Positions 30,583 to 41,796 of a DNA stretch of 64,000 nt are shown here, piece by piece (within the stretch, counting starts at the first letter, position 1; each line of letters opens with the position of its first letter). The notes under the pieces were generated by a model, which searched no databases, was not told where the DNA came from, and saw only the letters and a program-made list of their open reading frames with translations. The stretch lies in assembly GCA_037126765.1 (NCBI GenBank), contig JBBCBC010000007.1, positions 28,467,667 to 28,531,666 of the forward strand, written 5' to 3'. The DNA is from Stenogyne calaminthoides (taxonomy: Eukaryota > Streptophyta > Magnoliopsida > Lamiales > Lamiaceae). A program made the position numbers and the translations under genes.

Positions 30583-32726
30583 TAAATTCAGTCAAACCAG
30601 TAATCTAAGCATCAATTTAGCAAGTAAGCGTATAGATCTTATAAAAATAACATAAACATATCATCACGACTTGTAAACCTAGGTACCAGAGTGAATTGAA
30701 ATAAAGCAATATATAAACAAGAAATTACCAGAAATTGATTCGAGGATTTGAGAAATCATAAGAAAAGAATCAATTGATTTCAAAAGTAATTCTCTGAAGA
30801 TTTTGAAAGTTTTGATCTTTTAAGAGCTTTGAGAAGACGAAGTATTGGAAAGAAGTTTTCTGAGAAAGATTTGGATTTTATAGAAAACGAGGGAAAACCC
30901 TTTTTGCACAACTTTCCAAAGTACTCAAGTATCCGTGTTTTGAAATCGGTGGCTGAGATTAGTCGGCCAAAAAGTTGTATTCTCGTATTTTGGACTCGAA
31001 AATTCGCAATAAAACGCATTAAAAACACATTTCCAAGTCCGCATTAAAAGATTTGCAGAGCATGAGTCATAAAGTGAAAACAGAGTAAAATCAATTTATT
31101 TAAATAACGCATATAAGTTATTCAGAAAGGGATAAATAAGAGAACGTATCTGTCTGATTGATATTGTAATCAACCAGTTACCACTATGATCTGATCTGGT
31201 ACTTGTTGACCTTACTGATGGTAGCCTTAAGAATTTCCCAACAATATCTTACTTATCTGATCAGATTCCTGTGTGAAGCACTTCGTCACTTATCTGATCC
31301 ACTTATCTGATTCTCTCATCTGATGCACTTATCTGATTCACTTCATCCTTTAATCTTCTTCTATTCAGCCCGCATTTACTATGCACTTAAGTCAAACTCC
31401 CGCCAAAGCATTTGCTTCGGGGAGTCAAAAAGTCGCCTCGATTCCCAAATTGGCGAGATTTGACATTCCGTAATAATGGCATAGATACGTTGTGATTACT
31501 CACACCGTCAACTCATCCAACCATTAGCCGTGTGTTCCTTACGCGTTGTCGATGCAAATTTCTCTTAAGGTCTTCTGAGAAAATAAATTTGCATTTGTAC
31601 CCCTAATTTCCTTCTATAAATTAACCTGGGGTGTTAGGCAAAAACAACACAACATAAACCATTCATCTTCTTTAGCATATACTTCATGCCTTTCGATGAT
31701 TTCCTTATTTCCGGTGAAACTTCCGGTGAAAACCTTTAACTCCTTTCTAATGAATTCAGCTTCTCAAATCAACCCTGTGTGTTCCTTCACACTATTTTCG
31801 TCGTCATCTAAGATTACACATACGATCAATGCAAAGCTTCTTTTCCACCGTGGAGGCGGATCTGCTAAGGCAAATGAGAAGGCACTTCTCCTAACCGTAT
31901 GCACCTTGTGCGCCTATCGAGATGATAGAATTAGCATCAACAGACTCAGTCTGAAATAAAACGTGAGTTTGGTATATGGCCTGCATCAGTCAACAACTGA
32001 TCATCATATATCAAACTCAATTTTTGCATGCGACACTAGTGTCTGTTTGGTCCTTGTGACCAAACTTGTGGCACTGTGTCCCATTTAACAGCTGGAGAGC
32101 CCATTGATTTCAGGTCTAGGGGCTCCTGGCATAGAAATCCTTCAAGGCCGCTCTTGCTCCTCACTCCGAAGCTCTGAGGGTGGCTCAAGATTTTCCTTAA
32201 GGCCTCTCACGCCCCTTTTAGGATCGGGGGAAAATGAGAGCATCAAGTCCTTGAACTCTCTCTCTCCCTTTCCTGCCTTGGGTTGGCTTAGGGTTTATGG
32301 TTTATGGTTTATGTAGTGACCTCCGGGTCTTCTTGTACTTGAAGCTTGTAATACCACTTGAAGATAGCTTGTAGGTAGCTTGTGATATCACTTGTAACTT
32401 GTAAATCTGACCTCCGGGTCCTTATCAATGAAAAATTATGTTATTTCATTGTTGTGTTGCCTCTTCTGACTTATGCGATATGTAGCTTTCAACTTGTACG
32501 ACTTGCTTGTTTACTGTAGCTTTAATCGACTTATAAAGTAATCTTCCAATCTGATCAGTTCCCCCTTTATCTGATATATCTTGAACTGATCTGCTCCTTG
32601 TCTGAACTTCAGATCAACTACTTGTCTGACTTTCTGATCTGCTCCTTGTTTGAACTTCAGATCGGCTCCTCGTCTGGTCGTCTGATCAGTTGAGATTCCT
32701 AACTCAACTGATTCCCCTTAACCTGG
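30583..32726 (-). other. Spacer between pol and the accessory ORF of C1, with a TATA box for the latter
   Basis: 2.1 kb without sense coding. On the minus strand TTTCTATAAAATCC at 30875-30889 is a good TATA box about 340 bp before the Met at 30534; the leader between them has GT...AG pairs that could form an intron. C2 has TTATATAAAG at 62261-62270 in the matching place. The spacer also holds the antisense ORF at 31696-31959. The part at 32100-32310 is conserved in C2 at about 60830-61000. Confidence 0.5.
31613..31959 (+). other. Antisense TATA box and 87-codon ORF, conserved in C2
   Basis: TCTATAAATT at 31613-31622 is followed 74-83 bp later by start codons; the frame 31696-31959 begins MISLFPVKLPVKTFNSF and contains FSSSSKITHTI. 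C2 holds the same arrangement: TATA box CTATAAAATGG at 61392-61402 (minus), then, 65 nt on, a Met and LFPVRLPANTFTPF...FSSSSSISHTI within 61093-61337. Position, promoter word and peptide are thus shared by two diverged elements, both antisense to pol. No known domain. It could be a small antisense gene or a conserved control transcript. Confidence 0.4.
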
Positions 32727-33830
32727 TTAGTCTTTTAACCAACTGGTTCTGGAGATCAGTCCACCAATCATTTCTGGTGCACTTTCTCCGAGATCTAGAA
32801 GCCCTAGCTCGTTGCATAATTCTCTGAATCTGATCTCAGCTAGCGGCTTAGTTAAAATATCAGCTTTCTGCTTGTCAGTATGGATCTTTTCCATTCTGAT
32901 ATTCTTCTTTTCAACGTGATCTCTAATAAAATGATGTCTGACATCCACGTGCTTGCATCTTGTATGTAGAACAGGATTCTGAGTGATTGCAATAGCAATA
33001 TTACTGTCACAGAATATAGGTACGTTCTTAGCTACGATGTTGTAATCCCTCAGCTGCTGACTTAGCCAGAGTTGTTGGGAACAACAGTTTCCTGCAGCCA
33101 TATATTCTGCTTCAGTAGTAGATGTCGCAACTAATGTCTGCTTCTTCGAAAACCAAGAGATCAGTTTATTTCCCAGAAACTGACATGAACCTGAGGTTGA
33201 CTTCATGTTGATTCTGTAACCTCCGTAATCAGAATCAGAATATCCACTAAGCTCTAGATTATCATCTGATGGGTAAAATAAACCAAGGTTTACTGTCCTC
33301 TTCAGATACTTGAGAATCCGCTTAGCTGCTTCTAGGTGGCTTTGCATTGGATTTGCTTGAAATCTGGCGCATACACCTACTGCAAAGGTGATATCTAGTC
33401 TGCTGGCAGTCAGGTATAGTAGAGATCCAATCAGAGCCCTATATTCTTTCTGATTAGTTTTCTGACCATCTTCATCTGGATCCATCTTGAACCCGGTCAT
33501 CATGGGAATTCTGTCTTCCTTGCAATGTTGAACTCCAAACTTGGCCAGTAGATTCCTTGTGTACTTCGCCTGGCAGATGAATATCCCTTCTGTACTCTGC
33601 TTGACTTGTAAACCCAGAAAGTAATTCACCTGACCCATCATGGACATCTTGAACTTCCCTTGCATCAATTTGCTGAACTTCTCACACAGCTTCTTGTTGG
33701 GATATCCGAAGATGATGTCGTCCACGTAAATCTGAACCATCAGAATATATTCTCCATCTTCTATTCTGAATAAGGTTCTGTCCACTATTCCTTTAGTGAA
33801 TCCACTGTCTATCAAGAACTGAGAGAGTGT
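32727..33830 (-). CDS. C1 reverse transcriptase (palm, C-terminal part) and RNase H
   Basis: An open frame of 362 codons. The catalytic box YVDD is at 33717-33728, followed by MSMMGQVNYFLGLQVKQ and the connection region. RNase H has its acidic residues in SDSDYGG, TTEAEYMA and CDSNIAI, then HHFIRDHVE and DILTKPL, ending LLDLGESAPE. This is the ordinary copia order at the end of pol. The N-terminal third of RT is in the damaged patch at 33831-34715. The protein copies element RNA into DNA and removes the RNA strand. Confidence 0.85.
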   Translation of the reverse strand, partial: TLSQFLIDSGFTKGIVDRTLFRIEDGEYILMVQIYVDDIIFGYPNKKLCEKFSKLMQGKFKMSMMGQVNYFLGLQVKQSTEGIFICQAKYTRNLLAKFGVQHCKEDRIPMMTGFKMDPDEDGQKTNQKEYRALIGSLLYLTASRLDITFAVGVCARFQANPMQSHLEAAKRILKYLKRTVNLGLFYPSDDNLELSGYSDSDYGGYRINMKSTSGSCQFLGNKLISWFSKKQTLVATSTTEAEYMAAGNCCSQQLWLSQQLRDYNIVAKNVPIFCDSNIAIAITQNPVLHTRCKHVDVRHHFIRDHVEKKNIRMEKIHTDKQKADILTKPLAEIRFRELCNELGLLDLGESAPEMIGGLISRTSWLKD

Positions 33831-34715
33831 ATCATACCAAGCTCGAGGAGCTTGTTTCAGGCCATAAAGAGCTTTTTCTTAAAGCGGTACACTTGGTTGC
33901 CTTTTTTCAAAGCACGGAGGTTGTTCAACATAAAATTCTCTGCTAGTACCCCATTTAAAAATGCACTCTTTTCGTCCATCGATACACAATGAACCCTCGT
34001 GGGCAAAGATATGCAGCTTGACCCGAATGACTTCTAGGCGAGTGGTGGTGCAAAGGTCTCATCATAATCAATTCCTTACGATTGTGAATACCCCTTAGCA
34101 ACAAGTCTTGCCTTATTCTGGTTATGACATTATTCTCATCTCTCTTGTTCTTGAATACCCCTTCGTGCCAATCACGTCTTGATGAGTTGGTTACGCCCCA
34201 CCGTTTCCAAACTTGATTCCTCTCAAACTGTTCGGCTCCTCTTGCATGTCTAGAATCCGACTTGCGTCTTGTAGAGCTTCCTCTCTTTGTAGTTGGTTCC
34301 TTCAAAGGCGGATAACAATAAATTACATGGCACTTTCACCAATCGATGTCTAGTTTTGACTCTATCAGATGGGTCTCCGATAATCAGATCAGTTAGATGA
34401 CTGGTAATCCAGGTCCTTCTACTCTAATTTGCGTCTATTTGGAGAACATCATCCATTTCTGATAGTAGTTCATTACTAGTGATTGGGAGTGGTGCAGAAT
34501 TATGATCCACTTGATAAGAACATGTCTCAGCTGATGTTGAACTCATCATGTCCTCGATGTGCATTTCGTAGGAACCGGGGAGTTCCCACGAACCGGATGG
34601 TTCGATTGATCTTATCTCGGTATCAACTTCTTCAATCGACGATTGTGCGTACCTTAGGGTCTGATTGACCTGTTGAATCAGCAAGATCAAGTTCTGGAAT
34701 ATACACTGTTACGTG
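33831..34715 (-). pseudogene. C1 reverse transcriptase, N-terminal part, frame-shattered patch
   Basis: Pieces of the RT start can be read in changing frames: MKEPTT, QFERNQVWK, FKNKRDEN(N)VITR, RPLHHHS. The flanking integrase and YVDD segments are open, so damage is confined to about 600-800 bp. CAG/CTG words are scarce here and CGA/CGG words frequent, the same signature as in C2. The lesions may therefore be consensus errors and not mutations. Confidence 0.6.
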
Positions 34716-36117
34716 TTAAGCTTCTTTCTCCTTGATACTTAGCTGATCCATTTTCTGCGTATCAGGTAGCGGTTGATCTGGTACATCTTGTTCTGAGGTA
34801 GCTTTCTCTTGTTCAGAAAATGTCTCATCAAAGACCACATGGGGTGTTTCTTCCACAACTAGGGTTCGTTTGTTGTAAACCTTGAAAGCCATGCTGGATG
34901 AGGAATATCCTAAGAATATACCCTCATTTGACTTGGTCTCAAAAGTCTTCAACTGACTTTTCCCATTGTTGTGAATGAAACACTTGCACCCAAAAACATG
35001 GAAGTATGAAACACGAGGTTTTCTGCCCTTCCATAGTTCATAGGGTGTTTTGAAGTGAGTCTTTGTCAGAGAGCATCTGTTCTGAGTGTGGCATGCAGTG
35101 TTGATTGCTTCTGCCCAGAAACGGCTTGGTGTAGCATGTTCAACTAACATAGTGCGAGCAACTTCCTTGAGAGTCCTGTTTCTCCGTTCTGCTACTCCAT
35201 TTTGTTGTGGCGTTCTTGCAGCTGACGTCTCATGCTGTATACCAAACTTAGTGCAAAAATCAGTAATAAAAGAATTCAGAAACTCTGTACCTTTATCTGA
35301 TCTGATTTTTACTATGCTGACACCCTTTTCATTTTGTAGTTTCTTGAGCAGCTCGGGTATCTTAGTCGTTGTCTCGTTCTTCTTGTATAAGAATACAACC
35401 CAAGTAAACTTGGAATAATCATCCACGATTACCAGAGTATATTTCGTCCCATCGAGATCGGTGGTGTAGGCGGGTCCGAATAGATCCATATGGGCGATTG
35501 CGATACTCTCTTGGATCTTTGGTCGGTATTCTTTTGAATGAAGCTTTAACTTGTTTTCCCTTCTGACATGCGACACATGTCTGATCCTTTGAGAATACTT
35601 CATTCGGAAGTCCCACAACCAAAGGCACCCTAGCTATCTTGTTAAGAGTCTTAAAGTTCAGATGACTCATTCTTTTGTGCCAGAGCCAACTGCTACTCTT
35701 GGAACTCTTAACAATAAAGCATGCATTTCTTGGGCAACTGTTCCAATCTGCTATGTAGATCATGCCTTTCCTTGAACCAGTTAGCAGGATTTGTTGAGTA
35801 GCTCGATTCCTAATCTTACACTTGTCACTCGAGAACTCAACGCTGAATCCTTTGTCGCAGAATTGTGATACTGATAGTAGATTGTGCTTTAATCCTTCGA
35901 CATACGAGACTCTAGTTACTTGTACATCATCATTCTCTAAGGTTCCGAATCCTTTGGTAAATCCAAAGTTATCATCACCGAAGAGTACACGTGGGCCTTC
36001 TTGTTCTTTGTAAGAGCTAAGGAGATATTTGCTTCCAGTCATGTGCCTTGGGCATCCACTATCGATGTACCAGATAGTTGCTTGTACACCTCCTTTGTTG
36101 GCCAGTCCCACGCGAAC
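34716..36117 (-). pseudogene. C1 protease, GAG-pre-integrase and integrase
   Basis: Protease starts after the junction at 36118; its active site DSG is at 36055-36063 (WYIDSGCPRHMTG). The pre-integrase zinc finger follows (WHKRMSHLNF...CVACQKGK, about 35680-35560). A frame change lies near 35430-35510, about where integrase begins. Integrase has its D-D-E residues: Asp at 35485-35487 (HMDLFGP), Asp at 35295-35297 (RSDKGTEF) and Glu at 35187-35189 (NGVAERRNRT). The copia C-terminal GKRKP-type region follows (YELWKGRKP, HVFGCKCF). Apart from the one shift the frame is open to 34716. The polyprotein would be cut by its own protease and act in the particle and at the chromosome. Confidence 0.8.
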
Positions 36118-36140
36118 CTGCAATCGAATCAGGCTTTAGG
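36118..36140 (-). promoter_or_regulatory. Gag/protease junction: stop codon next to a splice-acceptor-like site
   Basis: The minus strand reads GTACCTAAAGCCTGA (end of gag, stop at 36129-36131) and then TTCGATTGCAG before protease. The same layout, GTACCTAA - TGA - pyrimidine-rich - AG, occurs at 46692-46715 (E1), 51732-51755 (E2) and 57111-57133 (C2). In C1, C2 and E1 the protease frame begins in phase directly after AG. The gag stop lies in another frame in C1 and C2 but in the same frame in E1. Confidence 0.6.
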
Positions 36141-38760
36141 TACCCCTTTGGAATTGGGTCCTGAGGGGTTAGTGGTGGATTTAGGGATCCACAGAAACAG
36201 GGCACTTCTATTGTAATCAGATAGATCAGAAGGCCTGATTTGTCTCCCATACATATCAACATAATCATACGTCTCTTTATATGCTTTCTGATTTGTATGA
36301 TTATTCGTGTGAGCCTTGGGTGAATCAGAAGACTTGGGATTTTTCTTTATATTTTGTCTTCCTTTAACCCAGTGTGGCTCAGGTGCAGTAGCCCTAGGTC
36401 TCTGGTTATAAGGGTAGGTACGACTGCTACCATTAAAAGATTCATATCTCTTTGGCATAGATGGTCTTTACAGTTTACCTATAGCTTGCTTATTAGGCAG
36501 CTGACCTCGATTGGGTCTCAGATTAGATTTCCTTTTTACAGGTTGTCTCTTCGGATACCTATTCTGCTGATCAGGTTGAGGTTTCTTCAGAAGAACTGGG
36601 TTCTTCTGTTGATTCCTCAGCTGATGCTTAATCAGTTGGGGTCCATTTCTGTTCCCTTTCTGATTAGGCATTTGCTTTACTTGCTCAGCAGGTCTCTTTC
36701 CCTTATCAGATACATTTTTAGCTTTTTGTGTATCTTTGTTAGAGACTCGTTTGATTACACCCTTCTGAAGTGAACCAAACGGGGCTTTTGAGGATGTAGA
36801 AGGGTTCTCATACCCAATACCCTTCTTGTTAGTCGTCGTTCGAAAATAGGTGTTCATATCTTGAACGATTTTTGATGACTTCGTGAAAACCTCTATTTTC
36901 TTGCGCAAACTATCCTCAATAGATTAGAGACTCTCATGTAGTCGGAATAACTCATCAAACTTAGCTTGTAGGATTTTGAAATCATCAGCTTACTGTTTGT
37001 TGATTGCAAGCTGATCTTTTATCTGCTTCTCCTGATCAGAAGATTTAACCTTTAGAACGTTAAGTTCCTCAGTTACCTTCTGAGCAGTTTCAGCTGATTT
37101 CAGTTCAGCTGCTTTACTGACAGCGTTCTCTTTAACAAGCTGATTATTTATGATCCTTAGCTTGTCATTTTCAGCTTCCACTATTGTATAAGTGTCTACT
37201 GCATCAGAGAGATCATCAAGCAATTGCTCAGAGTAGAGCTGCAAGTCAATCTCTCCAGCAGGTGTGGAAATTGAAAAAATAGAAGGTTTGGAGTTACCTC
37301 AGATTGGTCTTCCTCCCTGGCCATCAGGCAGATTTCATCGTCATCTGAAGAGAATATCAGATCTTCATGGTTGAGGAAATCAACAGCACTGCTTATCAAA
37401 CAGAAATCTTCTACTGATGAGTAGCCAGAATCCTCAGAAGGCAGATAGGAATCATCAATTCCTGATGTGTCAGCAACCATGGCTTTTCTGTCTTTAAAGC
37501 GTAGCTCACTTTTGTTCCGCTTCTCTTCTCTTTCTCTGGGAGTCAGGTCTGGGCAGTCGGAGCTGTAGTGACCTGGTTTCAAGCAGTTGAAGCATGATCC
37601 ACGATCCACGAAACTTCCTCTGCCAGGTGAGACACTTCGTCTGTAGGATCTGTCAGGTGACTTCCCTTTCTGATTGTAGTCAGAACTCCTTCTGTCAGAT
37701 CTGTTATCTCTTCTCTCGTCTGACCGATCATCTCTTTTATCATCTCTGTGATCCCTTTGGTCATCAGATCTATTCCTTTCTAGTGATCTGTCAGTTGGCC
37801 TCCTGTTCCTTTTGTCTTGATAATCCTTGTAGAATCTGCGATACTTACCAAGTTGAATATTTGATCTTTCAAGTTTCCTGGTAAGTAAAGCGATCTGTTC
37901 AGCTTGGCTTATGATGTTTCCAATAGGTTCAGTGGCCTTTGATCTGCTGCTGGTTGCTTTGAATGCAACTGATTTAGATGTGGAGGTTGAGGTTCAGCAG
38001 GCGTCTCGTCTTCATCTGCTTGCCCTCTTTCGATTAAATCGAACTCATGGGCTTTAAGGCTTAGGAATAAGCTACTTGGCTTCATCTTGGAAATGTCTTG
38101 GCAATACTTGATTACCGTGACTTTCATGTCCCATTTCCTGGTGAGAGATCTTAAGATCTTATAATTGATGTCTTTGTCTGACATCTCTCTTCCAAGTTCT
38201 CGTAGCTTATTTACTGATATGGTGATCCTCCCATCGAGCTCGTTGATGGTCTCGTTGGGCAACATTTTGAGTTTTTCAAACTTCACTAGTTCAACTTGTA
38301 GTCGGCTGTCTTTGATCTAATCATTTCCTTCGCATATCTCAGCAAGAGTATCCCACATCTGTTTTGCTGTTTTGAGATACTTTATCTTCTCTTTGGTGAC
38401 TTTATCCATCGTCTTCATGATTATATGCCTAGCGATTGTATCTAGAGTATACAGCTTTCTTTCTTCTGCATCCATCAGGGCTGGACTTTTTCGAACAAGA
38501 CTTCCAGGTGCATGATCTGGATCTCCTCCAATCGCTGGGTTGTCGTGATATATGATGATGGGTCCTCGTTCAATGACTTCCATTATTCTGCTGCTTATCG
38601 ATCCTAGATGGTTGCACATGTATATAGTCCAATCTGCATACTCATCAATTAAAAACTTAGGCAAATCATGATACATACCAGAGGTATTATCCATGCTGAG
38701 TGATTTTGAAAATGAATGAGTTTTGAAAACGGTGTTCAAGATCTGTTCAAATGACCACAA
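36129..38760 (-). pseudogene. C1 Gag
   Basis: N-terminal UBN2-like Gag domain (38700-38050): EEVIERGPIIIYH-type start, HTLDTIARHIIMKTMDKVTK, AKQMWDTLAEICEG, then KFEKLKMLPNETINELDGRI and ILRSLTRKWDMKVT. A TAG stop at 38317-38319 takes the place of Gln (E1 and E2 have sense codons there). A frame change lies near 37910-37940. An Arg/Asp-rich stretch then leads to a CCHC zinc knuckle, CFNCLKPGHYSSDCP (about 37594-37550). A coiled coil (37240-36990), Lys/Gln-rich stretches with further breaks, and the conserved end YVDMYGRQIRPSDL...PKGVPKA (36250-36132) complete the protein. Gag packages the RNA in the particle. The start used by the virus-like ancestor is probably the Met at 38697 (MDNTSGMYHD). 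Confidence 0.75.
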
Positions 38761-38810
38761 AGATTCTTCCTCAAGAATCGATGATACTGAAAGCCAGTGG
38801 TCTGTAGAAC

Positions 38811-38828
38811 CACTGCCCTGATACCACT
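38811..38828 (-). other. Primer binding site of C1
   Basis: The minus strand reads AGTGGTATCAGGGCAGTG right after the LTR end GACCTACA. It is complementary to the initiator methionine tRNA end with one change from TGGTATCAGAGC. Confidence 0.85.
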
Positions 38829-40548
38829 TGTAGGTCCCGAACGGGTTTTGTGAGGGCAGAAGTCTAGAGGGGAGGGGTGAATAGACTTCTGAAAACTTTT
38901 CGTGCGGATCAAGTGTGATTTGCAGATTGCCTGATCAGAGTGCTAGTGAGTCAGTTTGGACTGATGTTCAATCTTACTGAGTGCCTGAGGGCAGATCAGT
39001 TTGATATCTGTCAGTTTAACTGAGAGTGCGGAAGCTTGTAAGTACCCGTGTGAAAAACCAATTTATCAATTCAGATTCTTAAGTCAGTTTTCATCCAGCT
39101 GACTAAGGTGTCAACCTGATCAGATCAGTTGCTTGGTGCAGATTGAGCTTAACTTAGAATATGTATGTAGTTTTAAACTCAGTTGTGTGAATAGTGTAAA
39201 GCAATAAGAAAGCAAGTAAATGCACACAAGATTTTATAGTGGTTCAGACGAAACCCGTCTTACATCCACTCTTCCCTTAACACAGGGGCACCAACTTAAC
39301 CAACTTAACCAACTGGACTTAGTTTTATGTGTTAGTCCAACACCCAACAGATATTTATTGAGTTCACACTCAACCAAACCAGAAATCAGAAACTAGAATC
39401 CCTAGTCTGAAATCTTGTGGTAACAAACTTAACCAACTTAAAGTTTGGGTAAAGGTTTGTTGTGGTTCCAACTGGAAATCTATCCAAGTGTTTATGTAGC
39501 CAAATGCTAGTGGATAGGATTTCTTGCTAAGAACTATGGGATGAACACTCTAAGAATAATCTTCAAATATGGTGTTCTTCGAGCGGAGATTTTGCTGTAG
39601 TTTTTGCTTCTTTTGCGGTGTCTCCGTGTTTGTTCTTAGCGTCCGGCTTGTTGTCCCTCTCTTCAATTTTGAAGATCGATCCCATTTTATAGACCTCGAA
39701 ATCAAAGAGCCGTTGTAGAGCAATTTGAATTTCGGGCTATATTAGGTAGGTTGTAGGATATGATTGTGATGTGCTCCGAATATTGGCGTGGCCGTAGGCA
39801 TGATTAAGCGCCATTTATGTCCATGAGATCGAATCCGCGATTATCAGCTCTTTTTTTGTGCGTGTCGCTTTCTCCTTGGCTTCACGAGGCAAACACTTGA
39901 TAATTGGTCCGTTAGGCGATTGATATTCCTTTTGTAGAAGATTCGTCTTATGCGGTGTATCATTTTGATTGGCGCTTGGTGTGGTGATTTGATCGGATAA
40001 ACCGATCGATCTACCTTGTTGAGTCTTCGATGCAGTTGTCTTTGCTCAATATGCGGACTCGTGATATAGGTCTTAGTCTTTTGGTAGTCTTCGATCTTGG
40101 TGACTCGAGCCTCGGTGTCTTGATCATCTTGAGTCTTGAGGTTTATTCTTGAGTCTTGAGTTCATCGAGTCTTCGGTTTATCTCGAGTCTTGAGGTTTAT
40201 CCGAGTCTTTACGTTCATCCGAGTCTTGAGGTTCATCGAGTCTTGAGTTCATCGAGTCTTGAGGTTCATCTTCTTGATGTCTTCATCTTCACCGATCTTG
40301 ACTTCTTTTCTTACGATTTGTTCTTAGCTTTACGATCATCGACCTTATCTGGGTCATCGATGCTTCGACGACCTATGCATATTGAGTTCCCCCTCAATAT
40401 GTGACCTATCTTTACATCGACTATCTATACATTTAAATTTGGTCATCTTAATCGATTCTAAGTCATCGATTCATTCAATGTGTCATTTGGTCCTATTACA
40501 ACCTATTTGTGGAACTTCCATCAAAACTTAAATACAAATTTCCCAACA
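38829..40548 (-). repeat. 5' LTR of C1
   Basis: 1,720 bp. It is nearly identical to the 3' LTR up to about 39650, then diverges strongly to about 40500, almost always where the 3' LTR has CAG or CTG. Example: GATCAGATAACTGATCAG at 26311 against GATCGGATAAACCGATCG at 39991. The TATA box (CTATAAAATGGG, minus) is kept at about 39685. Confidence 0.9.
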
Positions 40549-40553
40549 GATGA

Positions 40554-41796
40554 GATATCCTTTACAATAAGTACAATGCAAAGGCTAGGATATCTCTACT
40601 AAGCTTTGGATATATCTTATCAATCTAGGCTTCGTGAATGAGCTCTCTTCAATGTGAAACACTTGGGAAATTCTTGGGTTTTCGAGTGCTTCAATTTGCA
40701 ATAATAAGATTGAGCTCTTGAGTTGCTTACAAATTTCCCATAACCTTCAATGTAGAGGGTCACTAGTATTTATAGGCAATCACCAAGGTCACTCTTGAAA
40801 AACTATCCGTTGGAGGAGATAGCTTCATGAGTTTTCTCTTATGGTGTTTGGTGAACGACTAATTTTAGGGTTTGAATACTCCCTTGCATGTTTTAGGCAA
40901 TATGCATTCATGTAGCCAATCACCACTTTTTGCAGTCTGGAACATAGTACTACTGACATGCTTCAGTGACCTATCGCTTTCAGTGTCAGTAAAGTACATT
41001 GCTATCTTCCTCTGATTGGTTCTTGTCTTCAGTAAATGTAGACAAACATAACGGCTCTTTTTGTTAATATCTCTGAGTGATATAACCTTAACAACACTTA
41101 GTTTTAGTTCCTTTTGTCTGCATGTGAATGTCTTGGGCAATATCTATTTTTCTGAGTATTCGCGTTTTTCTCAGTTTTGTAGCCTTTAGATAGATATTAT
41201 TCAGTGCCTCGGAACATTCAGGTTATTCTGAGCATTCAGTAGATTACTGAATTTTTAGTAACTACTGTGTCTTCAGTATCTTTAGTGTCTTGATATCTTA
41301 CGAGTCTTGAGTCTTACGAGTCTTGATGTCTTACGAGTCTTGATGTCTTACGAGTCTTGAGAGATATCTTGGTGATATCTTGAGTCTTGATTTCTCGATT
41401 TCATCACCGAGTCTTGATTTCTCGGTTTCATCTTTGAGTCTTGATTTCTCGGTTTCATCTTGAGTCTTGATTTCTCGATTTCATATTGAGTCTTGATTTC
41501 TCGATTTCATCTTGAGACTTGGCTTTCCGGTTTCATCTTTGAGACTTCAGTTTCATACTGAAACTTCAGATTCTTCAGAAACTTACTGAGTCTTTAGAAT
41601 CTTCACAAACTTACTGAGTCTTCAGAATCTTCAGAATCTAACCTGATCTATATCTGCTGACTATACATGGTGCAGATAATATCCTGAACACTCTAAACTG
41701 AATCCTGACTCAACTATCAAGATTATCATGAACATGTCATACTCAGGGGTTTTGGGATCTAGTCAAAATCTTCTTTATTAAATTCATCTCCCAACA
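40554..41796 (-). repeat. LTR of copia family D (minus), right part
   Basis: Continuation of the LTR that starts at 24279. It holds the TATA box (minus CCTATAAATAC, about 40766-40776), a second copy of the LTR open frame (40865-41140, minus), and tandem TCTTGAGTCTTACGAG/TTGATTTCTCGATTTCATC units at 41290-41520. It ends TTCATCTCCCAACA at 41796. Confidence 0.85.

Larger units (their letters stand above)
25120..40548 (-). mobile_element. C1: Sirevirus-like Ty1/copia element, 15.4 kb, complete ends
   Basis: LTRs at 25120-26876 and 38829-40548 share ends TGTAGGTCCCGAACGGG...AATTTCCCAACA, and the target copies GATGA flank the element (25115-25119, 40549-40553). On the minus strand the order is: 5' LTR, methionine-tRNA primer site, gag, protease, integrase, reverse transcriptase/RNase H, a 2.1-kb spacer, a large accessory ORF, polypurine tract, 3' LTR. 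A gene downstream of pol, a long Gag with a zinc knuckle and this primer site are marks of the Sirevirus (SIRE/Maximus) lineage. Stops and frame changes in gag, RT and the accessory ORF make it inactive as given. Confidence 0.9.

Noticed and set aside
24279..41796. D LTR with C1 as one giant LTR element
   Set aside because: C1 has its own LTR pair and GATGA target copies, and removing it restores a D LTR of the expected length, so it is a nested insertion.
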